Positions 28,420 through 37,545 of a DNA stretch of 64,000 bases are shown here, piece after piece. The notes below the pieces were generated by a model. It saw only the letters and a list, made by a program, of their open reading frames with translations, was not told the origin of the DNA and did no database searches. The position numbers and the translations under genes are program-made. Location of the stretch: NCBI RefSeq assembly GCF_000743525.1, contig NZ_JQGK01000010.1, positions 1 to 64,000 of the forward strand, given 5' to 3'. Within the stretch, counting starts at the first letter, position 1. The number at the start of each line of letters is the position of its first letter. This stretch comes from Sulfurospirillum sp. SCADC. GTDB taxonomy: Bacteria > Campylobacterota > Campylobacteria > Campylobacterales > Sulfurospirillaceae.

Positions 28420-29827
28420 TCGGAAGTTTTGGGTTGGGTTTGCCGATGTAAAAGCCTTGTGCATAATCAATCCCAATCGATTCAACACATTCAAGAACCT
28501 CTTTGGAGTGAACATACTCTGCAATTGTTTTGATATTGAGCTCTTTGGCAAAATTGACAATGGTTTTAACGATAATCTTGGTCTCTTCGTTTTGATGGAT
28601 ATTTTTAATCAAGCTTCCATCAATCTTAATAAAATCAACCCTAAGCTCCGTCAATCGTTCAAAATTGGAGTAGCCTGAGCCAAAATCATCAATCGCAATC
28701 TTCGCCCCATACGACTTTACTTGGTCAATAAATTTGGCAATCGCTTCATAGTTTTCAATACCATCGCTCTCCAAAATCTCAAAAATAACCCAAGGTCCTA
28801 CATTAAACTCTTCGAGTTTTTCGATGATAAAAGTGGTGGTCACCAGGTTGGTCATATCGAGGTAAGAGAGGTTGATGGAGAAGCTATTGGAGGAGATTTG
28901 AAAGGTTTCAAATGCCTTTTGAATCAATGCCATCGAGAGTTTTGAGTAGATTTTTGAGTGCTTCGCAACGTCTAAAAACTCAGCCGGCATATAGTAGGTT
29001 CCATCCTCTTTTTTGATGCGCATCAGTGTTTCAAACTTCTCAATCTCATGGGTGTGAAGGTTCAAAATAGGCTGGAAAAAAGGGATGACATAGTCTTTGG
29101 CAAGTGCTTCTTTAAGGGTGTGGTTCATCATCATATTGTGATGGTACTCTGCTTCTTTGAGGCTGCTTTTTTCGTAAATCATAAAAGGCAAGCGTTTGTT
29201 TTTAGCCTCTTTACAAGCGATGGAAGCGAGTTTGAGGATATTCTTTTTACCTTGATGCGCGCCGATGGAAAGCGTTGTGTCGACTTCAACCTCTTCACAA
29301 ATGATGCGATCTTTGGTGATTTTCATTGAGATTTTTTTGAGGTATTTTTTGAGGTTGTATTCACTAAAAGGCACTCGAATCAAAATGGCGTAAATGTCGG
29401 CTTCAAATTTATAGAGGGTGGCATCTACGGGTGGAAGATTGTTGAAAAGCCACTCACCGATCACTTTAAGAAAATTGTCGCCAAAATTGTGACCGTAAAA
29501 GTTGTTTGTGTTTTGAAATGAGTCAATATTGATAATAATCAACGTCGAATCAATGTTAGGGTCGAGCTTTTTGTTATCTTTTAAGAGTTTGAGTCGGTTG
29601 GGGAGTTTCGTGTTAAGGTCAATGTAGAGATTTTTGCGTAGCTCATTTTGTAAATGGGCATTGCTCTTTTGTAATTTTGTAACAAAAAAGAAGCACAGGG
29701 TACTAATGACACTCAAAAGTGCATAGGCAAGAAAGGTATAATGATACGAGATAGCGATATAAATAGGGCATAAGATTAGTGTTAGGAAAAATCCTGTTTT
29801 AAGATAGAGTTTTTTAGTATTCTCCAA
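28409..29827 (-). CDS. Membrane GGDEF-EAL protein with degenerate GGDEF
   Basis: Predicted cyclic-di-GMP phosphodiesterase. Two membrane segments lie at the N-terminus, followed by a GGDEF-like domain whose signature is replaced by FEADIY, so cyclase activity is unlikely. The EAL domain appears intact: FETLMR for EALLR, SINLS, the ES in ILESDG, IDDFGSGYSNF and FIKIDGSL. The frame extends upstream to 29884, but a TTG at 29827 follows AAGGGAAGG and is preferred, giving 472 residues. Start remains uncertain. Confidence 0.85.
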   Translation of the reverse strand: MENTKKLYLKTGFFLTLILCPIYIAISYHYTFLAYALLSVISTLCFFFVTKLQKSNAHLQNELRKNLYIDLNTKLPNRLKLLKDNKKLDPNIDSTLIIINIDSFQNTNNFYGHNFGDNFLKVIGEWLFNNLPPVDATLYKFEADIYAILIRVPFSEYNLKKYLKKISMKITKDRIICEEVEVDTTLSIGAHQGKKNILKLASIACKEAKNKRLPFMIYEKSSLKEAEYHHNMMMNHTLKEALAKDYVIPFFQPILNLHTHEIEKFETLMRIKKEDGTYYMPAEFLDVAKHSKIYSKLSMALIQKAFETFQISSNSFSINLSYLDMTNLVTTTFIIEKLEEFNVGPWVIFEILESDGIENYEAIAKFIDQVKSYGAKIAIDDFGSGYSNFERLTELRVDFIKIDGSLIKNIHQNEETKIIVKTIVNFAKELNIKTIAEYVHSKEVLECVESIGIDYAQGFYIGKPNPKLPINA

Positions 29828-29946
29828 ACGCCTTCCCTTGACCCAATGATGCGTACACTTACATGTAGGGACGCACTTTAGCACAAAGGTTTTGAAAAAA
29901 AAATAAAGCCAACCGTTCTATCAGGTTCATCACAAAAAAGTCACGC

Positions 29947-29952
29947 TATAAT
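29947..29952 (+). promoter_or_regulatory. -10 element upstream of ccoI
   Basis: TATAAT in the spacer between the EAL gene and ccoI. A transcript from here would carry repeat copy 3 in its 5' leader of about 110 bases. Confidence 0.5.
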
Positions 29953-29975
29953 AATATTTAATGACAAAAAAAGTT

Positions 29976-30050
29976 TCTGCCTTAATATGAGGCAAGCTTC
30001 AGTACCATAGCGGTTAGCGTAGTTTTTCAAGCTTTGCTTGAAAAGCGTGT
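29976..30050 (+). repeat. Dispersed two-hairpin intergenic repeat, copy 3
   Basis: TCTGCCT...AGGC forms hairpin 1, followed by AAGCTTCAGTACC, then GCGTAG and hairpin 2 with CTTTTC-type arms around AGCTTTGC (TTTTTCA...TGAAAA), ending GCGTGT. It lies 20 bases before the ccoI ATG in the leader, unlike the other copies, which sit at gene 3' ends. Confidence 0.8.
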
Positions 30051-30070
30051 AAAAAATATGAAAGATTAAT

Positions 30071-32494
30071 ATGAATAAACAACGTTGCGATCACTGCCAT
30101 TTAGAATATGACGCCTCCGTGTTACTTCGCGATACAACTTTTGAAACTCCCAAATTTTTTTGTTGTAAAGGATGTCAAGGGGTTTATCACCTTTTAAAAG
30201 ACGAAGGACTCGATACGTTTTACGCCAAAATGGGCGATGAAACAACCTTGGAGCCTCCCAAAATCAATTTGGATGATACCAGCCGTTTTGATTTGGAGGG
30301 TTTTATCTCCAAATACGTTAAAACCAATAAAGAGGGGTTGAATGAAATTGCCCTCATTATCGAAGGTATTCATTGCAGTGCGTGTGTTTGGTTGAACGAA
30401 AAGGTGCTCTCCAAACAAGAGGGCATTGTGGAAGTTTCCATCAACTACACCAATCACAAAGCCAAGATCGTGTGGGATGGCGCGGTGATTAAGCTCTCCC
30501 AGATCATTGAAACGATTCGGAGCATCGGGTACAACGCTTACCCATACGATCCTAAAAGTGGGGAAGAGCGCGCTACGGCCCAACGCAGAGAGTACTACTC
30601 CAAACTGCTCGTGGGTATTTTTGCGACGATGAATGTAATGTGGATCGCCATTGCACAGTATGCGGGGTATTTTACAGGCATGGAGCGTAATGTCAAAAGT
30701 ATTCTCAATTTTGCGGAGTTTATCCTCGCCACGCCCACACTCTTTTACACGGGTTCGGTCTATTTCAAAGGGGCATATTATGGTTTGAAAAATCGTTATA
30801 TTACGATGGATTTTCTCGTCGCCACGGGTGCGACTCTGACCTATGTTTTTTCACTCTACGCGATGTTCACACGCAGTGCTGAGGTCTATTTTGACTCGGT
30901 GACGATGATCGTCACTTTTGTCTTTGCAGGCAAATACTTAGAAGTGCTCACGAAGAAAAAAGCGGTTGATACGCTGGATGCTTTTGGGAGTGCGATGCCG
31001 AGCGAAGTGACCCTGATCAAAGGCGACGAGAAGATTTTAAGCAGTGTGGACTCGGTTGAAATTGGCGAGATCATTGAAGTTAGAGCCGGCGATAAAGTGG
31101 CAATTGATGGGGTTATCTTGGAGGGAGAAGGCTCGTTTGATCTCTCAAGACTTAATGGCGAATCGATCCCTGTTTTATCCCAAAAAGGCGATAAAATTCT
31201 CAGCGGTTCTATCTGTTTGGACAGTGTCATTCGCTACCAAGCGACCAATACCTTCTCCTCCTCAATGCTCTCCAAACTGGTTACCTTACTTGAAGATGCG
31301 ATGAATAAAAAGCCAAAGATCGAAAAATTGGCGAATCAAATTTCAGGGTATTTCTCACGAACCATTCTTTTATTAGCGTTTTCAACCCTGATCTTTTGGT
31401 TTTATCAGAGTGGCTCTTTTGAGACAGGCTTGATCGTTGCCATTTCGGTGATTGTGATCGCGTGCCCGTGCGCACTCTCTTTAGCAACGCCTGTGGCAAC
31501 CTTGGTAGGACTTGGTTTGGCAGCGAAGCGAGGCATTTTATTTAAAGAGGCGGGATTTATTGAGAGCATGGCAAAATGCGATACGCTCGTTTTGGATAAA
31601 ACCGGCACGATTACCAAAGGCAAGCCTGAAGTGGTTGAAACCGCGTATGTGCAAAACTTTGATCGTTCCCTTTTGTACGCTTTGGTTTCTAGCTCCACGC
31701 ATCCCATTAGCCAAGGCATTGTAAGCTTTCTGAAAGAATCCGCTGAGCCTTTACATGTAAAGCATTTAGAGCAGGTCAAAACCGTAGAAGCCAAAGGGGT
31801 GAAAGCTCTTTTTGAAGGCCATACTCTTGTGGGTGGCAATGCTAAAATGATGCACGAAGAGGGTGTTGAACTTCGCATCCCTCCAACACTTGAATCCTTA
31901 AGTCACTACTTTTTTGCCATCGATGGCGTTTTGGTGGCTATTTTTGGACTCAGGGATAGCTTGAAAGAGGGTGCACGTGAGAGCATCGAGGCGCTTAAAA
32001 AACTGGGTCTTGAGATCGTGATGCTCAGTGGCGATCATCTCAGCGTGACGCAAACGATTGCCAATGAAGTGGGCATCGAGACGTATGCAGCCGCTCTTTT
32101 ACCGCATGAAAAGGCAGCCTACATCGAAGTGTTGCGCCAAAAAGGCAAAAAAGTGGTCATGGCAGGCGATGGCATCAATGACACGCTAGCCCTCTCTCAA
32201 AGTGAGATCGCCATTTCCATGGGCAGTGGCGCGGATGTTGCAGTCGATGTGAGTGATGTGGTGCTGACCAATGACAGTGTTAAGAGTTTGTATGAAGCCT
32301 TTGTGATAGCGCGCAAGAGCCTTCGCGTGGTCAAAGAGAATCTACTCTTTTCCTTGCTGTACAATGTCATCACCATTCCTTTAGCCATGAGCGGACACGT
32401 CATTCCTCTTTTCGCAGCACTGTCGATGTCGCTGAGCTCTTTGGTGGTGGTTGGGAATTCCATGCGTATTAAAAACGTTTTAAAAAGGTCGTAG
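30071..32494 (+). CDS. ccoI: Copper-transporting P-type ATPase CcoI, cbb3 oxidase assembly
   Basis: Exports copper across the inner membrane for assembly of the cbb3 oxidase. The N-terminus has a cysteine-rich metal-binding part (CDHCH, FCCKGC) and an HMA domain with HCSACVWL. The transport core has IACPCALSLATP, phosphorylation site DKTGTITKG, TGE-loop equivalent NGESIPV, HP motif THPISQG and MAGDGINDTLAL. Length of 807 residues and the adjacent ccoS identify the FixI/CcoI subclass rather than CopA. Confidence 0.93.
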   Translation: MNKQRCDHCHLEYDASVLLRDTTFETPKFFCCKGCQGVYHLLKDEGLDTFYAKMGDETTLEPPKINLDDTSRFDLEGFISKYVKTNKEGLNEIALIIEGIHCSACVWLNEKVLSKQEGIVEVSINYTNHKAKIVWDGAVIKLSQIIETIRSIGYNAYPYDPKSGEERATAQRREYYSKLLVGIFATMNVMWIAIAQYAGYFTGMERNVKSILNFAEFILATPTLFYTGSVYFKGAYYGLKNRYITMDFLVATGATLTYVFSLYAMFTRSAEVYFDSVTMIVTFVFAGKYLEVLTKKKAVDTLDAFGSAMPSEVTLIKGDEKILSSVDSVEIGEIIEVRAGDKVAIDGVILEGEGSFDLSRLNGESIPVLSQKGDKILSGSICLDSVIRYQATNTFSSSMLSKLVTLLEDAMNKKPKIEKLANQISGYFSRTILLLAFSTLIFWFYQSGSFETGLIVAISVIVIACPCALSLATPVATLVGLGLAAKRGILFKEAGFIESMAKCDTLVLDKTGTITKGKPEVVETAYVQNFDRSLLYALVSSSTHPISQGIVSFLKESAEPLHVKHLEQVKTVEAKGVKALFEGHTLVGGNAKMMHEEGVELRIPPTLESLSHYFFAIDGVLVAIFGLRDSLKEGARESIEALKKLGLEIVMLSGDHLSVTQTIANEVGIETYAAALLPHEKAAYIEVLRQKGKKVVMAGDGINDTLALSQSEIAISMGSGADVAVDVSDVVLTNDSVKSLYEAFVIARKSLRVVKENLLFSLLYNVITIPLAMSGHVIPLFAALSMSLSSLVVVGNSMRIKNVLKRS

Positions 32495-32496
32495 CG

Positions 32497-32736
32497 ATGG
32501 ATGGTTGGGTTGTTGGTATGATGTTGGGAGCTTCCACACTCTTAGGCGCATTTGGTTTGTGGGCGCTTTTGTGGGGCATTCGTAGTGGTCAATTTGATGA
32601 TCATAAAAAATTTATCGATGGTGCGCAGTTTGACAGTGAAGAAGCGTTGAGGGATGCGGTCATGATGGAGCGTAAAAAAGCGGATATTTTAAAAGAGAAG
32701 AAGCAGCGAGAGAGCAAATACGCCCCACCTGATTAA
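32497..32736 (+). CDS. ccoS: cbb3-type cytochrome oxidase assembly protein CcoS
   Basis: Small membrane protein (79 residues) needed for cofactor insertion into the cbb3 oxidase. One N-terminal membrane segment is followed by FALLWGIRSGQFDD-like sequence (here LLWGIRSGQFDDHKKF), the CcoS hallmark, and a charged tail. It starts two bases after the ccoI stop, so it is co-expressed. The oxidase genes ccoNOQP are not in the window. Confidence 0.92.
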   Translation: MDGWVVGMMLGASTLLGAFGLWALLWGIRSGQFDDHKKFIDGAQFDSEEALRDAVMMERKKADILKEKKQRESKYAPPD

Positions 32737-32790
32737 TGGATAACTACAAGAGATTTGTTTTTAAGTGATTGATAAAAAGGAAGTTGAAAT

Positions 32791-32860
32791 TCTGCCTCAA
32801 AGAGGCAAGCTTTAGTGCCTAGTGCAACGTAGCTACAAGAGCTTTGCCCTTGTAGCGTGT
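32791..32860 (+). repeat. Dispersed two-hairpin intergenic repeat, copy 4
   Basis: GCCTC-AAA-GAGGC is hairpin 1, then AAGCTTTAGTGCC, CAACGTAG and hairpin 2 GCTACAAG around AGCTTTGC and CTTGTAGC, ending GCGTGTCA. It sits between convergent ccoS and a cytochrome gene and probably acts there as a terminator on both strands. Confidence 0.8.
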
Positions 32861-32870
32861 CATAATAGGC

Positions 32871-33167
32871 TTATTTATAGGAAGAAATCGTCGCAGCAAC
32901 GGCTTTAAGATCGTCTTCGCTTAGACCACTTGCGATGGGTTTCATAACACCTTTCATTGGGCCACCCTCGCCATTTTTATACCCATTAACCGATGCAATA
33001 ATTTTTGCTGCATCCCAACCGGCAATAATTTGTGATTTATTTAAAGCTGCTTTAGAAGCTTTGTCTCCATGACAGGAAAAACACTTCGATTTGTAGATCG
33101 CTTCGCCATCGGCTGCCATCAAACTTGTTACTGCCGCAATTGCTAAAATTGTGCAAATTTTTTTCAC
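32871..33167 (-). CDS. Monohaem cytochrome c, class I
   Basis: Small periplasmic electron carrier, plausibly linking the cytochrome bc complex with the cbb3 oxidase (inference from family). The frame is open far upstream, but GTG at 33167 is chosen: it follows AAAAGGGG and starts a signal peptide KKICTILAIAAVTSLMAA. The mature part has the haem motif CFSCH and a methionine-containing GGPMKGVMKP stretch. The protein has 98 residues. Confidence 0.9.
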   Translation of the reverse strand: MKKICTILAIAAVTSLMAADGEAIYKSKCFSCHGDKASKAALNKSQIIAGWDAAKIIASVNGYKNGEGGPMKGVMKPIASGLSEDDLKAVAATISSYK

Positions 33168-33279
33168 GTAGATACCCCTTTTAAGTTGTGTGTGAAAAAT
33201 TATAACCAACCATACTTTAACCCTGCTTAGTTTTTCCCTGCGTATCGAAAGTTCTATTTTCATTTCTGTAAAAGTTGGG

Positions 33280-33285
33280 TATAAT
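33280..33285 (+). promoter_or_regulatory. -10 element for the TPR-gmhB-hld operon
   Basis: TATAAT about 31 bp before the GTG at 33317. It supports that start, since a longer reading would begin at or before the promoter. Confidence 0.55.
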
Positions 33286-33316
33286 CGAGTCCATCTTACA
33301 GTGCATAGAGGTTCAT

Positions 33317-34021
33317 GTGTTTCGAGGGATAGTCGTATGGATCTGTGTTTTAAGCGGTTTAATGGCTGCAACGCACAGTGTGTGTGAAGTGGAACGCACG
33401 GATACACAAAAGGCAAAAGAGTCGATTGAGATCATTCTTGCCAGTGAACCAACTAACACAACGTGCATGCTTCAGCTTGCCAATATTTACCTCAAACTTG
33501 GCAAAATTGCTAAAGGATTTGAAATCTTAGTGGATGCCTATTCGATTGATCCGCACAATGTTCAAAACAGCCGCATCGCAACGGTACTTCCTTTTGCGCT
33601 TAAAGTGACCAACCTTAAACAGCAAGCCGCAACAACCAACGATAAAGAGATTTGGAATAAATTGGGGGATGGCTATTATGAAATGGGCATTTTCAACGAA
33701 GCTGCGCAAATGTATAAAAAAAGTATCCAAGTGGATGGACTGCAACATATGATACGTCTTAAACTTGCCCTTTCCCTTCAAAAAAACTTACAAATTTACA
33801 CCGCCATTGAAGAGGTTCAAAAAGTACTTGTCAAAGAGCCAACGCACCTTTATGCGAACTATTATATGGGAAAATTTTTAGCATACGATCTTAAAAACCG
33901 CGAAGAGGCAAAGCTCTTTTTTGCCAAGGCCAAAAGCTCATTGATCGCCCAAAAAGATGCTTTTGATTATTTAGAATACACCAATTTGCTCAGCGATATT
34001 ACGAAAGAGTTGGGAGAGTAA
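33317..34021 (+). CDS. Exported TPR-repeat protein
   Basis: A 234-residue protein with an N-terminal signal sequence (residues 1-19, ending LMAAT) and tetratricopeptide-like helical repeats, for example QLANIYLKLGKIAKGFEIL and KLGDGYYEMGIFNEAAQMY. It probably acts as a periplasmic scaffold; no partner is evident. The GTG follows AGAGG. Its stop abuts the gmhB start, so it leads the heptose operon. Confidence 0.75.
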   Translation: MFRGIVVWICVLSGLMAATHSVCEVERTDTQKAKESIEIILASEPTNTTCMLQLANIYLKLGKIAKGFEILVDAYSIDPHNVQNSRIATVLPFALKVTNLKQQAATTNDKEIWNKLGDGYYEMGIFNEAAQMYKKSIQVDGLQHMIRLKLALSLQKNLQIYTAIEEVQKVLVKEPTHLYANYYMGKFLAYDLKNREEAKLFFAKAKSSLIAQKDAFDYLEYTNLLSDITKELGE

Positions 34022-34528
34022 GTGCAAAAGGCGGTTTTCCTAGATCGTGATGGTGTGATTAATGTCGATAAAGCGTATGTGTCAAAGATTGAAGATTTTG
34101 AGTTTTGTGAAGGTGTTTTTGAAACCTTACGCCATGTTCAATCGTTGGGGTATCTGCTCATCATCGTCACCAACCAGTCAGGCATTGGGCGAGGGTATTA
34201 CAGCGAAGAAGACTTTCAAAAACTAACGGCTTGGATGCGCGAAAAGCTTTTACATGTAAACATCACAATCGATGCAGTTTACCACTGTCCGCATACGCCT
34301 GAGGCGAATTGTACCTGTCGAAAACCCAAAAGTGGCATGTTTAAAGAAGCCATTAAAACTTTTGATATTGATGTGACACATTCATGGATGATTGGTGATA
34401 AACCCAGTGACATCGAAGCGGCACATGGTGCTGGGATTGAGCAAACGATCCTTCTTGGAAATGCCCAATCGTCTCATGCTAAATATAGGGTTAATTTTCT
34501 TTTGGATACAATTAATTTCATTAAATAA
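34022..34528 (+). CDS. gmhB: D-glycero-beta-D-manno-heptose 1,7-bisphosphate 7-phosphatase
   Basis: HAD-family phosphatase of ADP-heptose synthesis. Catalytic motif FLDRDGVIN, the second motif VTNQSGIGRG, the zinc-binding CPHTPEANCTC and GDKPSDIEAA are all visible in 168 residues. GTG start directly follows the stop of the TPR gene. Confidence 0.95.
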   Translation: MQKAVFLDRDGVINVDKAYVSKIEDFEFCEGVFETLRHVQSLGYLLIIVTNQSGIGRGYYSEEDFQKLTAWMREKLLHVNITIDAVYHCPHTPEANCTCRKPKSGMFKEAIKTFDIDVTHSWMIGDKPSDIEAAHGAGIEQTILLGNAQSSHAKYRVNFLLDTINFIK

Positions 34529-34539
34529 TAGGGTTAAAC

Positions 34540-35550
34540 ATGCATTATTGCGAAACAGATTTCAATCATAAAAGTATTTTGATTACGGGTGGGGCTGGAT
34601 TTATTGGCAGTAACCTTGCTTTTTATTTTCAAGAAAATTATCCTACATGTAACGTCGTTGTCTTTGATATTTTTAGGAGCGAAGCTACATTCTCCAATGG
34701 CAATCTTAAAAGTTTTGGGCATTTTAAAAACCTCATAGGTTTTAAGGGTGAAGTTATAAGCGGTGACATCAATGATGAAGAAGCATTAAAAAAACTTGCC
34801 ACGTATCAATTTGATTATATTTTTCATGAAGCAGCCATCTCCGATACAACCGTTTTAGATCAAGGCACTATGATCAAAACCAATGTGAATGCGTTTAAAA
34901 ATATTTTGGAACTCGCTCAAAAAAGTAACGCAGTCGTGGTATATGCTTCCAGTGCTGCAACGTATGGGGATGCCGCCTCTCCTCAACGTGTTGGGTATGA
35001 GCAACCTCAAAATGTGTATGGGTTTAGCAAACTCGCTATGGATCATTTAGCCCGTGAATTTTCAAAACAAAATCCAACTATGAGTATTATAGGACTTCGT
35101 TATTTCAATGTTTATGGCCCAAGAGAATACTTCAAAAATACAACAGCTTCCATGGTTTTACAGCTTGGTCTTCAGATTTTAAGTGGTAGAACACCGCGAC
35201 TTTTTACAGGGTCTGATAAAATTGTACGCGATTTTATTTACATTGACGATGTTATCCAAGCCAATATTAAAGCAGCAACATCGGGCAAAAGCGGTGTTTA
35301 CAATGTGGGAACAGGAAAGCCTAGAAGTTTTCAAGACATCGCCGATATTTTGCAAAAAGAGTTAGAGACGAAGCTTGGAACAGAGTATTTTACCAACCCC
35401 TACAGTGCATATCAGATGCACACGGAAGCGGATATTTCCTTTACATGTAAAGATTTGGGCTATGCGCCACGGGTTAGTTTGGAAGAGGGTATTAAAGCGT
35501 ATGTTCCTGAGATTCAACGTATTTTTAAAAGCGAAGTGAACCATGGATAG
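34540..35550 (+). CDS. hldD: ADP-L-glycero-D-manno-heptose 6-epimerase
   Basis: NADP-dependent epimerase that produces the heptose donor used in LPS inner core. The nucleotide motif GGAGFIGSNLAFYF, the EAAISDTT stretch and the YGFSKLAMD catalytic tyrosine-lysine pair are present in 336 residues. It overlaps hldE by eight bases. Confidence 0.95.
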   Translation: MHYCETDFNHKSILITGGAGFIGSNLAFYFQENYPTCNVVVFDIFRSEATFSNGNLKSFGHFKNLIGFKGEVISGDINDEEALKKLATYQFDYIFHEAAISDTTVLDQGTMIKTNVNAFKNILELAQKSNAVVVYASSAATYGDAASPQRVGYEQPQNVYGFSKLAMDHLAREFSKQNPTMSIIGLRYFNVYGPREYFKNTTASMVLQLGLQILSGRTPRLFTGSDKIVRDFIYIDDVIQANIKAATSGKSGVYNVGTGKPRSFQDIADILQKELETKLGTEYFTNPYSAYQMHTEADISFTCKDLGYAPRVSLEEGIKAYVPEIQRIFKSEVNHG

Positions 35551-36961
35551 ATTAAGAACGTACCAGCCTTCTATTTTAGTTATTGGTGATTTAATGCTCG
35601 ATCATTACCTCTGGGGAAAGTGTGAACGTATCTCTCCTGAGGCACCGGTTCAAGTTGTAGATATTCAAAACGAGAGCACGGTTTTAGGCGGTGCGGGTAA
35701 TGTGGTCAATAACCTTTTAAGCCTTGGTGCTAAAGTCAATGTTCTGAGTGTGGTGGGAGAGGATGAAAACGGCAAAGAGTTATTGTGTATGCTTGAAACC
35801 TTAGGGGCAGTTGTTAAAGGTATTGTACAGCAAACAGGACGTAAAACCAGTAAAAAAAGCCGTGTGATTGCCTCTCACCAACAAGTCGTGCGTTACGATA
35901 GCGAATCCAAAGAGGAGATCACTGAAACTTCAGCAGAAGCCCTTTTGGCGCAATGCATTGCTTGCATTCCCTCGGTCGATATTATTTTGCTCTCCGATTA
36001 TGGCAAAGGTGTTTTGACACCAAGTTTTACATGTAAAGTGATTGAGTTGGCTAAAAAACATCAAAAGCCTATTTTTGTCGATCCTAAAGGGGATGATTAC
36101 CACAAATACAGTGGAGCGACGCTGATTACACCCAATAAAAAAGAGGCGAGTATCGCAACCAAAATTGCCATAAACGATGATGAAAGTCTGCAAAAAGCAG
36201 GAAGACTTTTGAAAGAGAGTTTGGGTCTGGAATATGCGATCATTACACTCTCGGAAGATGGTATGGCGATTTTTGGTGAGCAATTTCTCAAAATGCCAAC
36301 CGTCGCCCGTGAAGTGTACGATGTTACGGGTGCTGGCGATACTGTACTGGCAGCTTTAGGGTATGCGTATGCTTCTGGGCAAGGTATTCAAGAAGCAGCT
36401 TCTTTTGCCAATAAAGCCGCAGCCGTGGTTGTGGAAAAACTTGGAAGCGCAACGGTGACACTGGATGAAATTGATGCGTATGAGCATAGCCTTAGAAGTG
36501 CAACGGCTGAGAGTAAACTTAAAAGCATCGAAGAGATCACACGCCTTCTTCACACCAAAAAACATCAAAAAATTGTATTTACCAATGGCTGCTTTGACAT
36601 TTTACATGTAGGGCATGTCAAGTACCTTGAGATTGCTAAAAGCTTTGGCGATGTTCTCATTGTTGGGCTTAATTCGGATGATTCGATCAAGCGCCTTAAA
36701 GGGCAAAGTCGTCCGATCAATCCGCTGGAAGATCGAGCATACATTTTAGCAAGCCTTGAGTCTGTAAGTTATGTGGTTCCTTTTGAAGAAGACACCCCAC
36801 TTGAGCTTATTTCTGTCCTTAAACCCGATATTTTGGTTAAAGGGACTGATTACGAAGGCAAGGAAGTTGTGGGAAGTGACATTGCTAAAGAGGTGCGATT
36901 GGTTCAGTTTGTTGAGGGCAAAAGTACGACTAGAATCATTGAAAGGATTCAACAAAAATGA
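35543..36961 (+). CDS. hldE: Bifunctional heptose 7-phosphate kinase/heptose 1-phosphate adenylyltransferase
   Basis: Two-domain enzyme of ADP-heptose synthesis. Residues 1 to about 315 form a ribokinase-type kinase ([26 protein letters not shown]). The C-terminal nucleotidyltransferase starts near 340 with [18 protein letters not shown]. The total of 472 residues is normal for the fused enzyme. Two TTACATGTA sites lie inside. Stop overlaps gmhA. Confidence 0.96.
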   Translation: MDRLRTYQPSILVIGDLMLDHYLWGKCERISPEAPVQVVDIQNESTVLGGAGNVVNNLLSLGAKVNVLSVVGEDENGKELLCMLETLGAVVKGIVQQTGRKTSKKSRVIASHQQVVRYDSESKEEITETSAEALLAQCIACIPSVDIILLSDYGKGVLTPSFTCKVIELAKKHQKPIFVDPKGDDYHKYSGATLITPNKKEASIATKIAINDDESLQKAGRLLKESLGLEYAIITLSEDGMAIFGEQFLKMPTVAREVYDVTGAGDTVLAALGYAYASGQGIQEAASFANKAAAVVVEKLGSATVTLDEIDAYEHSLRSATAESKLKSIEEITRLLHTKKHQKIVFTNGCFDILHVGHVKYLEIAKSFGDVLIVGLNSDDSIKRLKGQSRPINPLEDRAYILASLESVSYVVPFEEDTPLELISVLKPDILVKGTDYEGKEVVGSDIAKEVRLVQFVEGKSTTRIIERIQQK

Positions 36962-37533
36962 TGGAGATGATTTACAACGAAATTCAGGCGCATAAAGAGG
37001 TCGTTGAAAAAACACTTGCGAATTTACAAAGCCATATTTATACCGCCTCTATCATTGCGATTGAAGCACTGAAAAATGGCAATAAAATCTTACTGTGTGG
37101 TAACGGTGGAAGTGCTGCGGATGCGCAACATATCGCAGCAGAGCTCAGTGGACGTTATAAAATTGAGCGGCGAGGACTTGCCGGAATTGCTCTGACAACC
37201 GACACTTCTGTTTTAACGGCCGTTGGAAATGACTATGGATTTGATCGTATCTATGATCGTCAAGTGGAAGCGTTAGCCAAAGAAGGCGATGTCCTCATTG
37301 GTATTTCGACCAGTGGGCATAGCAAAAATGTCGTACGAGCGCTCAGCCTAGCCAAACATATGGGGTGTCGAACTATCGGATTCAGTGGACGAGATGGAGG
37401 TGTCATGAGTGAATTTTGCGACATAAATATCATTGTCCCCAGTGAAGATACACCTCGCATTCAAGAGATGCACATTATGATCGGGCATATTATGTGTCAA
37501 GCAATCGATACCCATTTTAAAACAAATGTGTAG
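36958..37533 (+). CDS. gmhA: Sedoheptulose 7-phosphate isomerase
   Basis: First step of ADP-heptose synthesis, converting sedoheptulose 7-phosphate to D-glycero-D-manno-heptose 7-phosphate. The SIS-domain motif [16 protein letters not shown] and the [11 protein letters not shown] loop are visible in 191 residues. With gmhB, hldD and hldE it completes the pathway. Either of the first two ATG codons may be used. Confidence 0.95.
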   Translation: MMEMIYNEIQAHKEVVEKTLANLQSHIYTASIIAIEALKNGNKILLCGNGGSAADAQHIAAELSGRYKIERRGLAGIALTTDTSVLTAVGNDYGFDRIYDRQVEALAKEGDVLIGISTSGHSKNVVRALSLAKHMGCRTIGFSGRDGGVMSEFCDINIIVPSEDTPRIQEMHIMIGHIMCQAIDTHFKTNV

Positions 37534-37545
37534 GGTGGACAAGCA

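Noticed and set aside
33168-33416. An 83-residue N-terminal extension of the cytochrome c gene
   Set aside because: The signal peptide begins at the internal GTG behind AAAAGGGG; the upstream part overlaps the divergent TPR gene promoter and is not cytochrome-like.
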